From JAIQFL01 sp035295745 (GTDB taxonomy: Bacteria; Acidobacteriota; Terriglobia; Bryobacterales; Bryobacteraceae): DNA of 32,330 nucleotides. Every line of letters starts with the position of its first letter. Position 1 is the first letter of the stretch. Made by a program: the position numbers and the translations under genes. The DNA is taken from contig DATGIL010000008.1 of NCBI GenBank assembly GCA_035295745.1, positions 1 through 32,330 of the forward strand, written 5' to 3'. The notes under the pieces were generated by a model that was given only the letters and a program-made list of their open reading frames with translations, was not told the origin of the DNA and did no database searches. Below, in pieces: positions 16,529 to 24,007 of this stretch.

Positions 16529-17170
16529 ATGCAACAGTTGGTAAACACGATTCGCATTCTGCTGGTAGACGACCACGCGCTGTTTCGCGAGAGTGTGTCG
16601 CGAGTTCTCGCTGCCGAACGAGACATCGAAATCGACCATTGCGGCAGCATCCGCGAAGCCTTGGAATTGCTGGCGCAGCACCGGTATGGATTGGTGTTGC
16701 TCGATCACGATTTAGGCAGCGAACGAGCCTCGCAGTTCCTGCCCGCGGCGCGCCAGATCGGGTTTGAGGGCCGCGTACTGGTGGTCACCGCTTGGGTGAG
16801 CGAAACCGAAGGGCGCCGACTGATGCGCCAGGGCGTCTCCGGAATCTTTTTGAAAGAGGGCCCGCTCGACCAACTGATTACCAGCATTCGCACGGTAGCA
16901 GCGGGTGGCACGTGGATGGAGCGTCCGTTCGGACCGGCCGAACCGCAGGAGGCAATGGACGCCGGACCCGCGGCAGTGTTCAATGACCGCCAGCGCCGGG
17001 TGCTGCGCTTCGTACTGGAAGGACTATCCAATAAGGAGATCGCCTGGCGCCTGCAGATCTCGGAAAGCTACGTAAAAGCGATCCTGCAGAGTCTGTTTCA
17101 AAAGACCGGCGTGCGTACACGCGGACAACTGGTTCGTGTCGCATTCGAACAGTACGAGGACCAACTTTGA
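16529..17170 (+). CDS. NarL/FixJ-type response regulator
   Basis: The 213-residue regulator has an N-terminal receiver (LLVDDHALFRESV acidic pocket, phosphoacceptor D59 in VLLDHDLGSE, FLKEG in place of the usual KP switch) and a C-terminal LuxR-type HTH (LEGLSNKEIAWRLQIS, SESYVKAILQSLFQKTG). It should bind DNA when phosphorylated by the adjacent kinase. The ATG at 16529 is preferred over an in-frame ATG at 16481 that lies inside the kinase gene, since the domain begins six residues after it. Missing the Pro of the switch loop (KEG instead of KP) is common in this family. Confidence 0.9.
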   Translation: MQQLVNTIRILLVDDHALFRESVSRVLAAERDIEIDHCGSIREALELLAQHRYGLVLLDHDLGSERASQFLPAARQIGFEGRVLVVTAWVSETEGRRLMRQGVSGIFLKEGPLDQLITSIRTVAAGGTWMERPFGPAEPQEAMDAGPAAVFNDRQRRVLRFVLEGLSNKEIAWRLQISESYVKAILQSLFQKTGVRTRGQLVRVAFEQYEDQL

Positions 17171-17443
17171 TCCTAAATTCACTATCCGAAAGATAGACTT
17201 CCGCAACCTGGGCCGTTGGGCTACTGTGGTTTCATAACCAGCCGGACCTCAGACCCGGCAACCGAGGCATAGGGGTGAGTGTCGCTGTCGGATACGCATC
17301 TTTTCTGCGGGGATTCGGTTTTTGCGGCAACATCACTCGGCGGTTGGAAGGCGTGGGACAAGGGGTATTTGCTCCGGCCGTCATTCAAGGACCGGTTCCT
17401 CGCGTTCAAAAAAGCATTTCCGTTTGTCCCCGTTTTTCCCCTT

Positions 17444-18625
17444 CTATAATTGATCCGGGTTTAACAGTGCCTTGACTCGGGCATCGATCTTCTTCGCTTC
17501 CGCTTCGCGCTTCATCTTCCGCAGCAGAGCCGCATAATTCTGGAGGGTCTTCGCCATCAGCTCGGCGTCTTTTCCAGGTGGGTCGCCGGAAATGATCGGC
17601 AGCTTGTCGCCCACGGTGATGGCGAGCTTCCACTGGCGTTCCGCCGCGATGTTATGATCGTTGCCTTCCAACACCATTGCCAGATTGTTGAGACTCGCCA
17701 CAGTGGTTCTTTCGCGTAATGCCAGGGAACGCCGGTAAAGCGGTTCCGCCTCTTCGAACTTCTCTTGTGAAGCCAGCACTACGGCCAGATTATCCAGGGT
17801 CGTGGCTAAGTCTGGATTATCGGGCCCCATCGCCGTTTCCCAGATGCCCAAAGTTCGGCGGTAAAGCGCTTCCGCGTCCGCATAGCGCTTCTGCACAAAG
17901 AAGAGCTGCGCCAGGCGATCCAGGTAAGGAGCGACATTGGAGTGGTTAGGCCCGTTCACGCGCTCCAGAATCGCGATGGCACGGCGCAGCGGGGCCACGG
18001 CTGTCGAATAGCTTTTCTGCTCTACGAAAACAGTTGCCAGCGACTCCAGCGGCGCGATCAGCACCAGATCTTCGGGACCAGCCGTCTTCTGCAGGATCTC
18101 GATGGCACGTCGCAGGTTCGGCTCCGCCAAAGCGTACGATTTCTGGCTGATGTAGTATGCTGCCAACTCCATGCAGTCCTTTGCCAGGTCCGGATCTTCC
18201 GTGCCTTTCACATTGATTCGAATTGAGATAACGCGAAGGTACTGGCGTTCCGCGTCGGCAAATCGGCCCATGCTCACGTATAGGCTGCCGAGCAGCTTGA
18301 GGTCGGGAATGATCTCCAGGCTGCCTGCGCCGATCACTTTGGCCTTCATCCCCAGGGCGCGCTGGAAGAGCTTCTCGGCATCGGCATTCCGGCCCTCGGC
18401 GCGATAAAGCGCCGCAAGCTCCTCAATGAGAGGGACCAGACTCAGGTCGTCGGCGCCCACCTTTTGCTCTCGCAAATCGAGCGCGCGGGCAAGCAGGGGT
18501 TCGGCCTCAGCATACTTCCACTGGGCGATGAGTCCGACTGCGCGCTCGCGCAACTGAACCGGGTCTTCCTGGGCGAATGCCGCTATGCTCGTAGCGATCA
18601 GCAGCAGCGCGGCCAGTCTCTGCAT
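17444..18625 (-). CDS. Exported TPR protein (kinesin-light-chain type repeats)
   Basis: This 393-residue protein has a signal peptide (MQRLAALLLIATSIAAFAQ) and about seven to eight TPR units in the long 42-residue form. Typical blocks are YAEAEPLLARALDLREQKVG, FADAERQYLRVISIR and FEEAEPLYRRSLALRER. Such arrays are protein-binding scaffolds; in the periplasm they often serve in assembly or secretion complexes, but the partner is unknown. An in-frame start 42 codons upstream would put a non-signal, Pro/Arg-rich stretch in front of the signal peptide, so the ATG at 18625 is chosen. No good ribosome site is seen; AT-rich sequence just upstream (about 18632-18645) may hold the -10 box. It is a single gene, convergent with the NarL regulator. 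Confidence 0.85.
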   Translation of the reverse strand: MQRLAALLLIATSIAAFAQEDPVQLRERAVGLIAQWKYAEAEPLLARALDLREQKVGADDLSLVPLIEELAALYRAEGRNADAEKLFQRALGMKAKVIGAGSLEIIPDLKLLGSLYVSMGRFADAERQYLRVISIRINVKGTEDPDLAKDCMELAAYYISQKSYALAEPNLRRAIEILQKTAGPEDLVLIAPLESLATVFVEQKSYSTAVAPLRRAIAILERVNGPNHSNVAPYLDRLAQLFFVQKRYADAEALYRRTLGIWETAMGPDNPDLATTLDNLAVVLASQEKFEEAEPLYRRSLALRERTTVASLNNLAMVLEGNDHNIAAERQWKLAITVGDKLPIISGDPPGKDAELMAKTLQNYAALLRKMKREAEAKKIDARVKALLNPDQL

Positions 18626-19303
18626 CAACCATAAGGATATACATATGACACTGGTTCGCGCATTAGTGAATTCCGCCGCCGGCGTAGGCCGCGGCCTGCA
18701 AGGCGTGCTCCGAGGGTGCTCCCAGAGCGCCTGGAAACTCAGTCCTGCCATACTGCGTGATCGATCGGACTCCTGCCCCAGACCTCTCCTCGAGTAAATT
18801 CGCCCCGCCGTTTTCTGTTACCAGCCCCGCCGTGTTGCCACTGGAGTTGGAGCAGAGTGTAACGCCTTAAGGAGAGGAGCAGCTTTAGAGAAATCTCGTC
18901 CGCTGCAGGATCCTTTTTTGGCGGCGGCAGATCGAATCGGCACTTGCCTCGTGCATCCAGTGAATCGTTCCATCCGCCCCCGAGGGCGTTGCACAGCGAC
19001 ACCAGGTCGATGAAGGCCGCGATCTCGCCTCTGCGCCAATTCGCTTCCATTGCGAACTGGCGGCACGGGGCCTCGAGAACGGCCAGAAATCGCTCAATTC
19101 GCAGGTACATGAACAGGCCGCGACTGGACAATATTTACCCGAAACTTCCTCGCATCCCTCGATTCGTACCGGCACCGGTTTCGATAACCGACCGCCACGT
19201 TCTCGTACTGGATCCAGTCGGCTTGCAGGCCGACCTGGCGAGCGCATCGGCCTTACTAGCCCTGCCAGGACGGTTCCGAAATCCCAAAGTTGCAGCGAAC
19301 TGC
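18626..19303. other. Intergenic region between TPR gene and kinase operon
   Basis: No intact gene is seen. Minus-strand frames exist but only one carries a recognisable block, listed as a possible efflux-protein remnant. The right end leads into the promoter of the kinase cluster. Confidence 0.5.
18955..19131 (-). pseudogene. Possible C-terminal remnant of a NodT/OprM-type efflux outer-membrane protein
   Basis: A minus-strand frame reads LFMYLRIERFLAVLEAPCRQ, then FAMEANWRRGEIAAFIDLVSL, then CNALGGGW. This order matches the C-terminal end of TolC-like (NodT) proteins, which read roughly SYLEVLDAQR, a helix, and LVxLYKALGGGW. The rest of such a gene (about 400 residues) is not visible upstream on the minus strand beyond 19131. 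It therefore seems to be a decayed fragment, perhaps truncated when the kinase cluster was inserted or formed. The match is by eye and short. Confidence 0.4.
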
Positions 19304-19331
19304 TTGGTTCACAACAGTTTCGGATTATACT
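19304..19331 (+). promoter_or_regulatory. Sigma70-like promoter of the seven-gene cluster
   Basis: TTGGTT (19304-19309), a 16-base spacer and TATACT (19326-19331) stand 31 bases before the kinase start. It is the only strong promoter-like element seen ahead of this cluster. Confidence 0.6.
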
Positions 19332-19362
19332 TGTCGAACTACATGTTTTCCTGGGGTGAGCT

Positions 19363-21471
19363 ATGGACGACCCGACCACGTCACTGACGGCCGGTTCGTT
19401 CGGGCCAGACGGTGAATTGCGCACGTGGGGTCCGTTCCGGATCGTAAAGAAACTCGGGCAAGGTTCCTTCGGGGAGGTCTATCGAGCCTGGGATCCCACA
19501 CTCGAACGCGAAGTCGCGCTGAAGCTTTTGCAGCCCAGCGGGGATTCCGACGATTACAAATCCGTACTGCGTGAGGCGCGGCTGATTGCCCGCGTGCGCC
19601 ACCCGAACATCGTTTCCGTGTACGGAGTTGACCGCCACGATGACCGCGTGGGGTTCTGGAGCGAGCTGATTGACGGCAAGACGCTCTCGTCGCTGATCGA
19701 CACGCAGGGGCCCTTCAGCCCGACGGAAACGGCTCTCATCGGCGTCGAACTGGCGAGCGCGCTGAGTGCGGTGCACGCGGCCGGATTGCTCCATCGCGAC
19801 ATCAAGACCAGCAATGCCATGCGCGAATCGGGGGGCCGCATCCGGCTATTGGATTTCGGGCTGAGCCACGAGCATGGAACTGGGATCGCCTTTGCGGGAA
19901 CGCCTCACTACATGGCTCCCGAGCTTTTATCCGGCGGGCGGCCGTCGGTAGCCAGCGACATCTACGCTCTCGGCGTAGTGCTCTACCATCTGGCGACCGG
20001 CCGGTATCCACCCGAGCATGAGGCCTCAACGAGCGGCAGCCTGCTCGACCTGCGCCCCGATCTGCCTCCGGGATTCGTCAAGGTGGTGGAGACGGCCACC
20101 GATCGTGACCCCAAGAAACGGTACGCCAGCGCGGGCGCAATGATGTTGGCCTTGTCCGGTCTCATCGGCGGCGAAAACACGGAACTGAAGCCCCGGATAA
20201 CGCGCCGTGTACCGCGATGGCTGATCGGCGCCGGGCTGGCCGTGGCCCTTCTGGGCGGCGCGGCATTGACGCCGCCAGTAAGCCGGTTCATCGAATCGAA
20301 GCGGGCAGGAGCCGGATCTCCAGCACTGTACGACAGCTATCTCAAGGCGCAGGAATTGCTGGTGCGGTACGACAAGCCCGGCAACACCGAAAAGGCGGTA
20401 GAGCTCTTTCAGGAGACCATCGCCAAGGACCCGCAATTCCCGCTCGCCCAGGCAGGATTGGGCCGTGCCTATTGGCGTCTCTATCTGAATACGTCAAATG
20501 TGGCGCTGATTCCGAAAGCACTGGCCGCATGTGACCAGGCGCAAAAGCTCGACAAACAGTTAGCTCCGGTGCAGGTGACGATGGGGATGATTCACGTCGG
20601 CACGGGGCAGGTGGATCTGGGGATGCAGGAGTTGCAGCAAGCGGAGAGGCTCAACGGCAACAGTCCCGATGTCTACGCAGCACTTTCCGGCGGATATCAG
20701 AGGCAGCATCGCATGGCGGACGCGAAAGCGGCGATGCAGAAGGCGATCGATCTGGCACCAACGGATTGGCGCTGGCCGTACCTGCTGGCGAGCGTAGAGA
20801 TCGAGGCGGGCGAGTATGCGGCTGCCGAGGGGCACGTGCGCGAGGCGATTCAGATCTCACCCGATAACGGGCTGGCGTACTACAACCTTGGCATTGTCTT
20901 CTTGAGGCAGGCTCGGTACGCTGACGCGCAAACGGCCCTGGAAAAGGCGGTGCAGTTCGCCCCTACGTTCCGAGCACTCTCAAGCCTCGGATCCGTCCTT
21001 CTGTGGGAGGGTAAGTATGCCGAAGCGGCGACAAACATAAGCCGGGCTGTCCAGCTCAACCCTCTCGATGACCGTGCCTGGGGCAACTTAGGCTCGGCAT
21101 ATCAGCGCAGCCCCGACGCAAAGGATAAAGCTCGAGGCGCGTTTCTCCGGGCAATCGAGGTGGCGGAGACGGCGCGCAAGAATACTCCGGGCGATCCTCG
21201 GCTGATCGCCAATCTGGGCGCATACTATGCGCAGCTTCCCAATGCCGAGCGCAGCTTGCCCCTCCTCCGGCAGGCAATTACATTGGCGCCGGACAATCCA
21301 GATGTACTCTTTACGGTTGGCGTCGCATACGAAACGCTGGGACGTCGAAAGGAAGCTCTGAAAAGCATCGCGAAGAGCCTGGATGCCGGTTTCTCTCCGG
21401 AGACCGCCAAGCGAACCCCAGGACTGGTGGCGTTGCGGGCAGACCAGGATGCGCCTGCCTCAATCAAATGA
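19363..21471 (+). CDS. Membrane Ser/Thr protein kinase with C-terminal TPRs
   Basis: This is a 702-residue Hanks-type kinase. The kinase domain (about 24-270) has the glycine loop LGQGSFGEVY, K54 in VALKLL, the catalytic loop H144-R-D146 (LLHRDIKTSN), D164 of DFG and the APE block (MAPELL), so it should be active. One membrane helix (about 285-304) is followed by about ten TPR-like units outside the membrane (310-690), for example YAAAEGHVREAIQISPDNGL. TPR tails usually bind proteins and could feed a signal to the kinase. It is the first gene of the CHAT-SIR2/STAND cluster and follows a strong promoter and a GGTGAG ribosome site. Likely substrates are proteins of the same cluster, but this is inference. 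Confidence 0.93.
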   Translation: MDDPTTSLTAGSFGPDGELRTWGPFRIVKKLGQGSFGEVYRAWDPTLEREVALKLLQPSGDSDDYKSVLREARLIARVRHPNIVSVYGVDRHDDRVGFWSELIDGKTLSSLIDTQGPFSPTETALIGVELASALSAVHAAGLLHRDIKTSNAMRESGGRIRLLDFGLSHEHGTGIAFAGTPHYMAPELLSGGRPSVASDIYALGVVLYHLATGRYPPEHEASTSGSLLDLRPDLPPGFVKVVETATDRDPKKRYASAGAMMLALSGLIGGENTELKPRITRRVPRWLIGAGLAVALLGGAALTPPVSRFIESKRAGAGSPALYDSYLKAQELLVRYDKPGNTEKAVELFQETIAKDPQFPLAQAGLGRAYWRLYLNTSNVALIPKALAACDQAQKLDKQLAPVQVTMGMIHVGTGQVDLGMQELQQAERLNGNSPDVYAALSGGYQRQHRMADAKAAMQKAIDLAPTDWRWPYLLASVEIEAGEYAAAEGHVREAIQISPDNGLAYYNLGIVFLRQARYADAQTALEKAVQFAPTFRALSSLGSVLLWEGKYAEAATNISRAVQLNPLDDRAWGNLGSAYQRSPDAKDKARGAFLRAIEVAETARKNTPGDPRLIANLGAYYAQLPNAERSLPLLRQAITLAPDNPDVLFTVGVAYETLGRRKEALKSIAKSLDAGFSPETAKRTPGLVALRADQDAPASIK

Positions 21472-21496
21472 CTTCAAGAAAAGGAAGTGACTCTAG

Positions 21497-21877
21497 ATGA
21501 CGAATAACGTTGTGAACATCCTGTCTGCCCCAGGATTCCGGGAAGCGGATCCCTCCCAGTTGGGGATTGTTGCAGGAGATACGGTGACATTCGTGGCAGA
21601 TTCGGGAGGCGGCGCAACGCTCTGTCTGGCGCCCCAGACGGCGAGCATCCTTTCGCCGTCTCCCGCACTGAACGTGCCGATTGCCGCTGGCGCTTCCGTC
21701 ACCTTCACTTTCGCCTCGGACCAGCCGGGAGTCTATTGCTGCCAGGTGATGCCGGACAATTTACCCTCGCCCGATTCGATCGTCTGCACCGGGAGTGGCG
21801 ATGGAGCCCTGCTGGTGATTCTGCCCGGCGAAGGTCCCGGCTATGACTTTCCGCCGGATGCTCCTCCCGGAAACTAG
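21497..21877 (+). CDS. Small cupredoxin-fold-like protein without copper ligands
   Basis: The 126-residue product shows a cupredoxin-like beta pattern: AGDTVTFVADSGGG early, IAAGASVTFTFASDQPGVYC late. In copper proteins this type carries two His, a Cys and a Met; here there is no histidine at all, while cysteines occur at four places (TLCLAP, YCCQV, IVCTG). A blue-copper site is therefore unlikely; a structural or binding role is more probable. There is no signal peptide, unlike most cupredoxins, so the protein stays in the cytoplasm. It lies 25 bases after the kinase and 15 bases before the CHAT-SIR2 gene, with AAGGAAG near its start. The C-terminus is Gly/Pro-rich. Confidence 0.65.
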   Translation: MTNNVVNILSAPGFREADPSQLGIVAGDTVTFVADSGGGATLCLAPQTASILSPSPALNVPIAAGASVTFTFASDQPGVYCCQVMPDNLPSPDSIVCTGSGDGALLVILPGEGPGYDFPPDAPPGN

Positions 21878-21892
21878 GGTTCCGGCGGCGAT

Positions 21893-24007
21893 ATGGCAGC
21901 CGACCCTCTGCCGGTTCTCGATCTGTCGTTGCGCCGGCGCGAAGCGCAGCAGTATGAGGTAGAGCTGCGCTTCAACGACCCGGCAAGTGCGGACGAGGAC
22001 CGTCTGATCTCCGCGTGCGGCCCGTTCGAGCGCGCGCAATATCAGCGCCGCGAGTTCGATGCCAGCGAGACCGGGGATTACGGCAAGCTGCTAGGCCGCG
22101 ACCTCCTGGGCGCCCCGGCCATTCAACTCAAGCTGGCGCAATGGCGCACGCGCGTGCAGCAAGTCAACGAGGGCCGCGCTCTGCGCGTGCGTCTCTTCAT
22201 CGAACCCAGCGCGCCCGAACTTCACGCGCTGCGCTGGGAAGCGCTCTCCGACCCAGCCTCGGGCGAGGCGCTCTTCCATGGGGAGCGCGTATACTTCTCG
22301 CGCTTCCTCACCAGCACCGATTGGCGGCTGGTGCGCCTTCGCGCGCGCAGCGAATTGAGAGCACTGGTAGCCATCGCGAGTCCCAACGACCTGGCGGATG
22401 CCGCGATCCAACTCGCCCCGGTGGACCACCAGGGCGAACTGGACCGCGCACACCAGAGCCTCGATCCGATTCCCATCACTGCACTCTCGCCAGGGTCGCC
22501 CACCGGCAACGCGACACTCGACAACATCTTCGACCAACTGCGGCGTCAGGAGTTCGATATTCTCTACCTGGTCTGCCACGGCGCGTTGCGCGATCCTTCA
22601 GGTGGCACCGACCCGGTACTGTGGCTCGAAGACGCGAAGGGCGAATCGGCAGTCACGGATGCCCCCACGCTCGCGAGGGAACTCGATAAGCTGGCGATTC
22701 TGCCGCGACTCGTCGTGTTCGCGTCGTGTCAGAGCGGCGGCTCGGGGCGCACGGCGGATGAGATGGGTGCGATGACGGCGATGGCGCCACGCCTCGCCGA
22801 AGCGGGCATTCCCGCGGTCGTAGCGATGCAAGACAACATCGCCATGGATACGGTGGCGCGATTCATGCCCGTGTTCTTCCGCGAATTGCGCGGCGATGGG
22901 CTGGTGGATCGCGCGATGGCGGTGGCGCGCGGCAAGATCGGCGGCCAGGACGATTACTGGGCTCCGGTACTCTACACACGGCTGCGCGACGCGTGCCTCT
23001 GGTACGTGCCGGGATTCGGCGATTCGGCGCAGGGGTTCAAGGGTTGGCCTGCTCTGGTGAGCGATGCCGAAGACGGCAAGTGCGTCCCCATCTTGGGTGC
23101 CGGCATGGTAGAGAGCATTTTCGGACCATCACGCGAGATCACCCGGCGATTTGCCGAAGATCTGAAATTTCCGCTAGCCTCGCACGATCGCGACAATCTG
23201 CCCAGCGTGGCGCAGTACCTGGCCATCAGCCAGAGTCCCGAAGTGGTGCGCAAGAAATACCGGAAGCAATTGACCCGGGAACTGCGCCAACGCTATCCGG
23301 AACTCGTACCTGACGCCGACTTTCACGCTCTGCTGGGCGCTGCCGGTGCGGCCATGCGGCGGCGCAGCCCCTCGGAGCCGCACCAGGTGCTGGCTTCCAA
23401 ACGCTTCAACTGTCCGCTCTACATCACCACCAATCCGGATACCCTGCTTGAGACCGCACTGCGCGAAGCCGGGAAATCGCCGCGAATCAACTATTGCCGC
23501 TGGTTCGAAGAGATGAATCGCGAAGCCGGCGAAGGGCCTCCGCCCGATCTTGATTTTCCGCTGGCGGCCGACGCCTTCCGGCCCGACAGCAGGAATCCGC
23601 TGGTGTTTCACCTGTTCGGGCTATGGGACGTGCCGGAGTCGCTGGTGCTGAGCGAGGATGACTATTTCGATTACCTCATCGGTGCCACACTGAACAAAGA
23701 TCTGATCCCGGGCTATGTTCGGGGCAGGCTGGCTGATTCGCCGCTGCTGTTCATGGGCTTCCACATCGATGAGTGGAGCTTTCGCGTGCTCTTCCGCCAG
23801 TTGAAGAGCCAGCAGGGAGGCAACGCCAATCGCGCCAAGCGGCATATCGGCGCGCAGATCGGGCCGGACCAGGACCGCATCATGGACGTGAATCGCGCGC
23901 GGCAGTTCTTCCAGGATTACTTCGCCACAAACCAGATCAACCTGTACTGGGGCAACGTGGAGGATTTCACCGGGGAGTTCCTGCGCGCGGCGGCCCAAGA
24001 GGACTGA
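21893..24007 (+). CDS. CHAT caspase-like protease fused to SIR2-like domain
   Basis: This is a 704-residue two-part protein. Residues 1-380 are a CHAT protease: a beta-rich N-terminal section (RLFIEPSAPELHALRWEAL) then the caspase fold with catalytic H229 (YLVCHGAL) and C279 (VFASCQSGGSG). Residues about 390-700 resemble the SIR2 family found in NAD-degrading defence proteins: G402-A-G404 (PILGAG), T512-T-N-P-D516 (ITTNPDTLLE) and H573 (VFHLFG). The key residues for both activities are therefore present. CHAT proteases cleave other proteins on activation, and SIR2-like effectors deplete NAD to stop growth. I infer a regulated effector, controlled by the STAND gene whose start overlaps its stop (TGATG). 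A catalytically quiet SIR2 domain used only for nucleotide sensing is the alternative. Confidence 0.85.
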   Translation: MAADPLPVLDLSLRRREAQQYEVELRFNDPASADEDRLISACGPFERAQYQRREFDASETGDYGKLLGRDLLGAPAIQLKLAQWRTRVQQVNEGRALRVRLFIEPSAPELHALRWEALSDPASGEALFHGERVYFSRFLTSTDWRLVRLRARSELRALVAIASPNDLADAAIQLAPVDHQGELDRAHQSLDPIPITALSPGSPTGNATLDNIFDQLRRQEFDILYLVCHGALRDPSGGTDPVLWLEDAKGESAVTDAPTLARELDKLAILPRLVVFASCQSGGSGRTADEMGAMTAMAPRLAEAGIPAVVAMQDNIAMDTVARFMPVFFRELRGDGLVDRAMAVARGKIGGQDDYWAPVLYTRLRDACLWYVPGFGDSAQGFKGWPALVSDAEDGKCVPILGAGMVESIFGPSREITRRFAEDLKFPLASHDRDNLPSVAQYLAISQSPEVVRKKYRKQLTRELRQRYPELVPDADFHALLGAAGAAMRRRSPSEPHQVLASKRFNCPLYITTNPDTLLETALREAGKSPRINYCRWFEEMNREAGEGPPPDLDFPLAADAFRPDSRNPLVFHLFGLWDVPESLVLSEDDYFDYLIGATLNKDLIPGYVRGRLADSPLLFMGFHIDEWSFRVLFRQLKSQQGGNANRAKRHIGAQIGPDQDRIMDVNRARQFFQDYFATNQINLYWGNVEDFTGEFLRAAAQED

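Noticed and set aside
17183..17197. Hairpin CTATC-CGAAA-GATAG as terminator of the NarL regulator gene
   Set aside because: The stem has only five pairs and no T run follows.
17221..17409. A 62-codon minus-strand gene after the TPR gene
   Set aside because: It starts with TTG without a ribosome site and has no recognised motif; the ending VRLVMKPQ is suggestive but too short.
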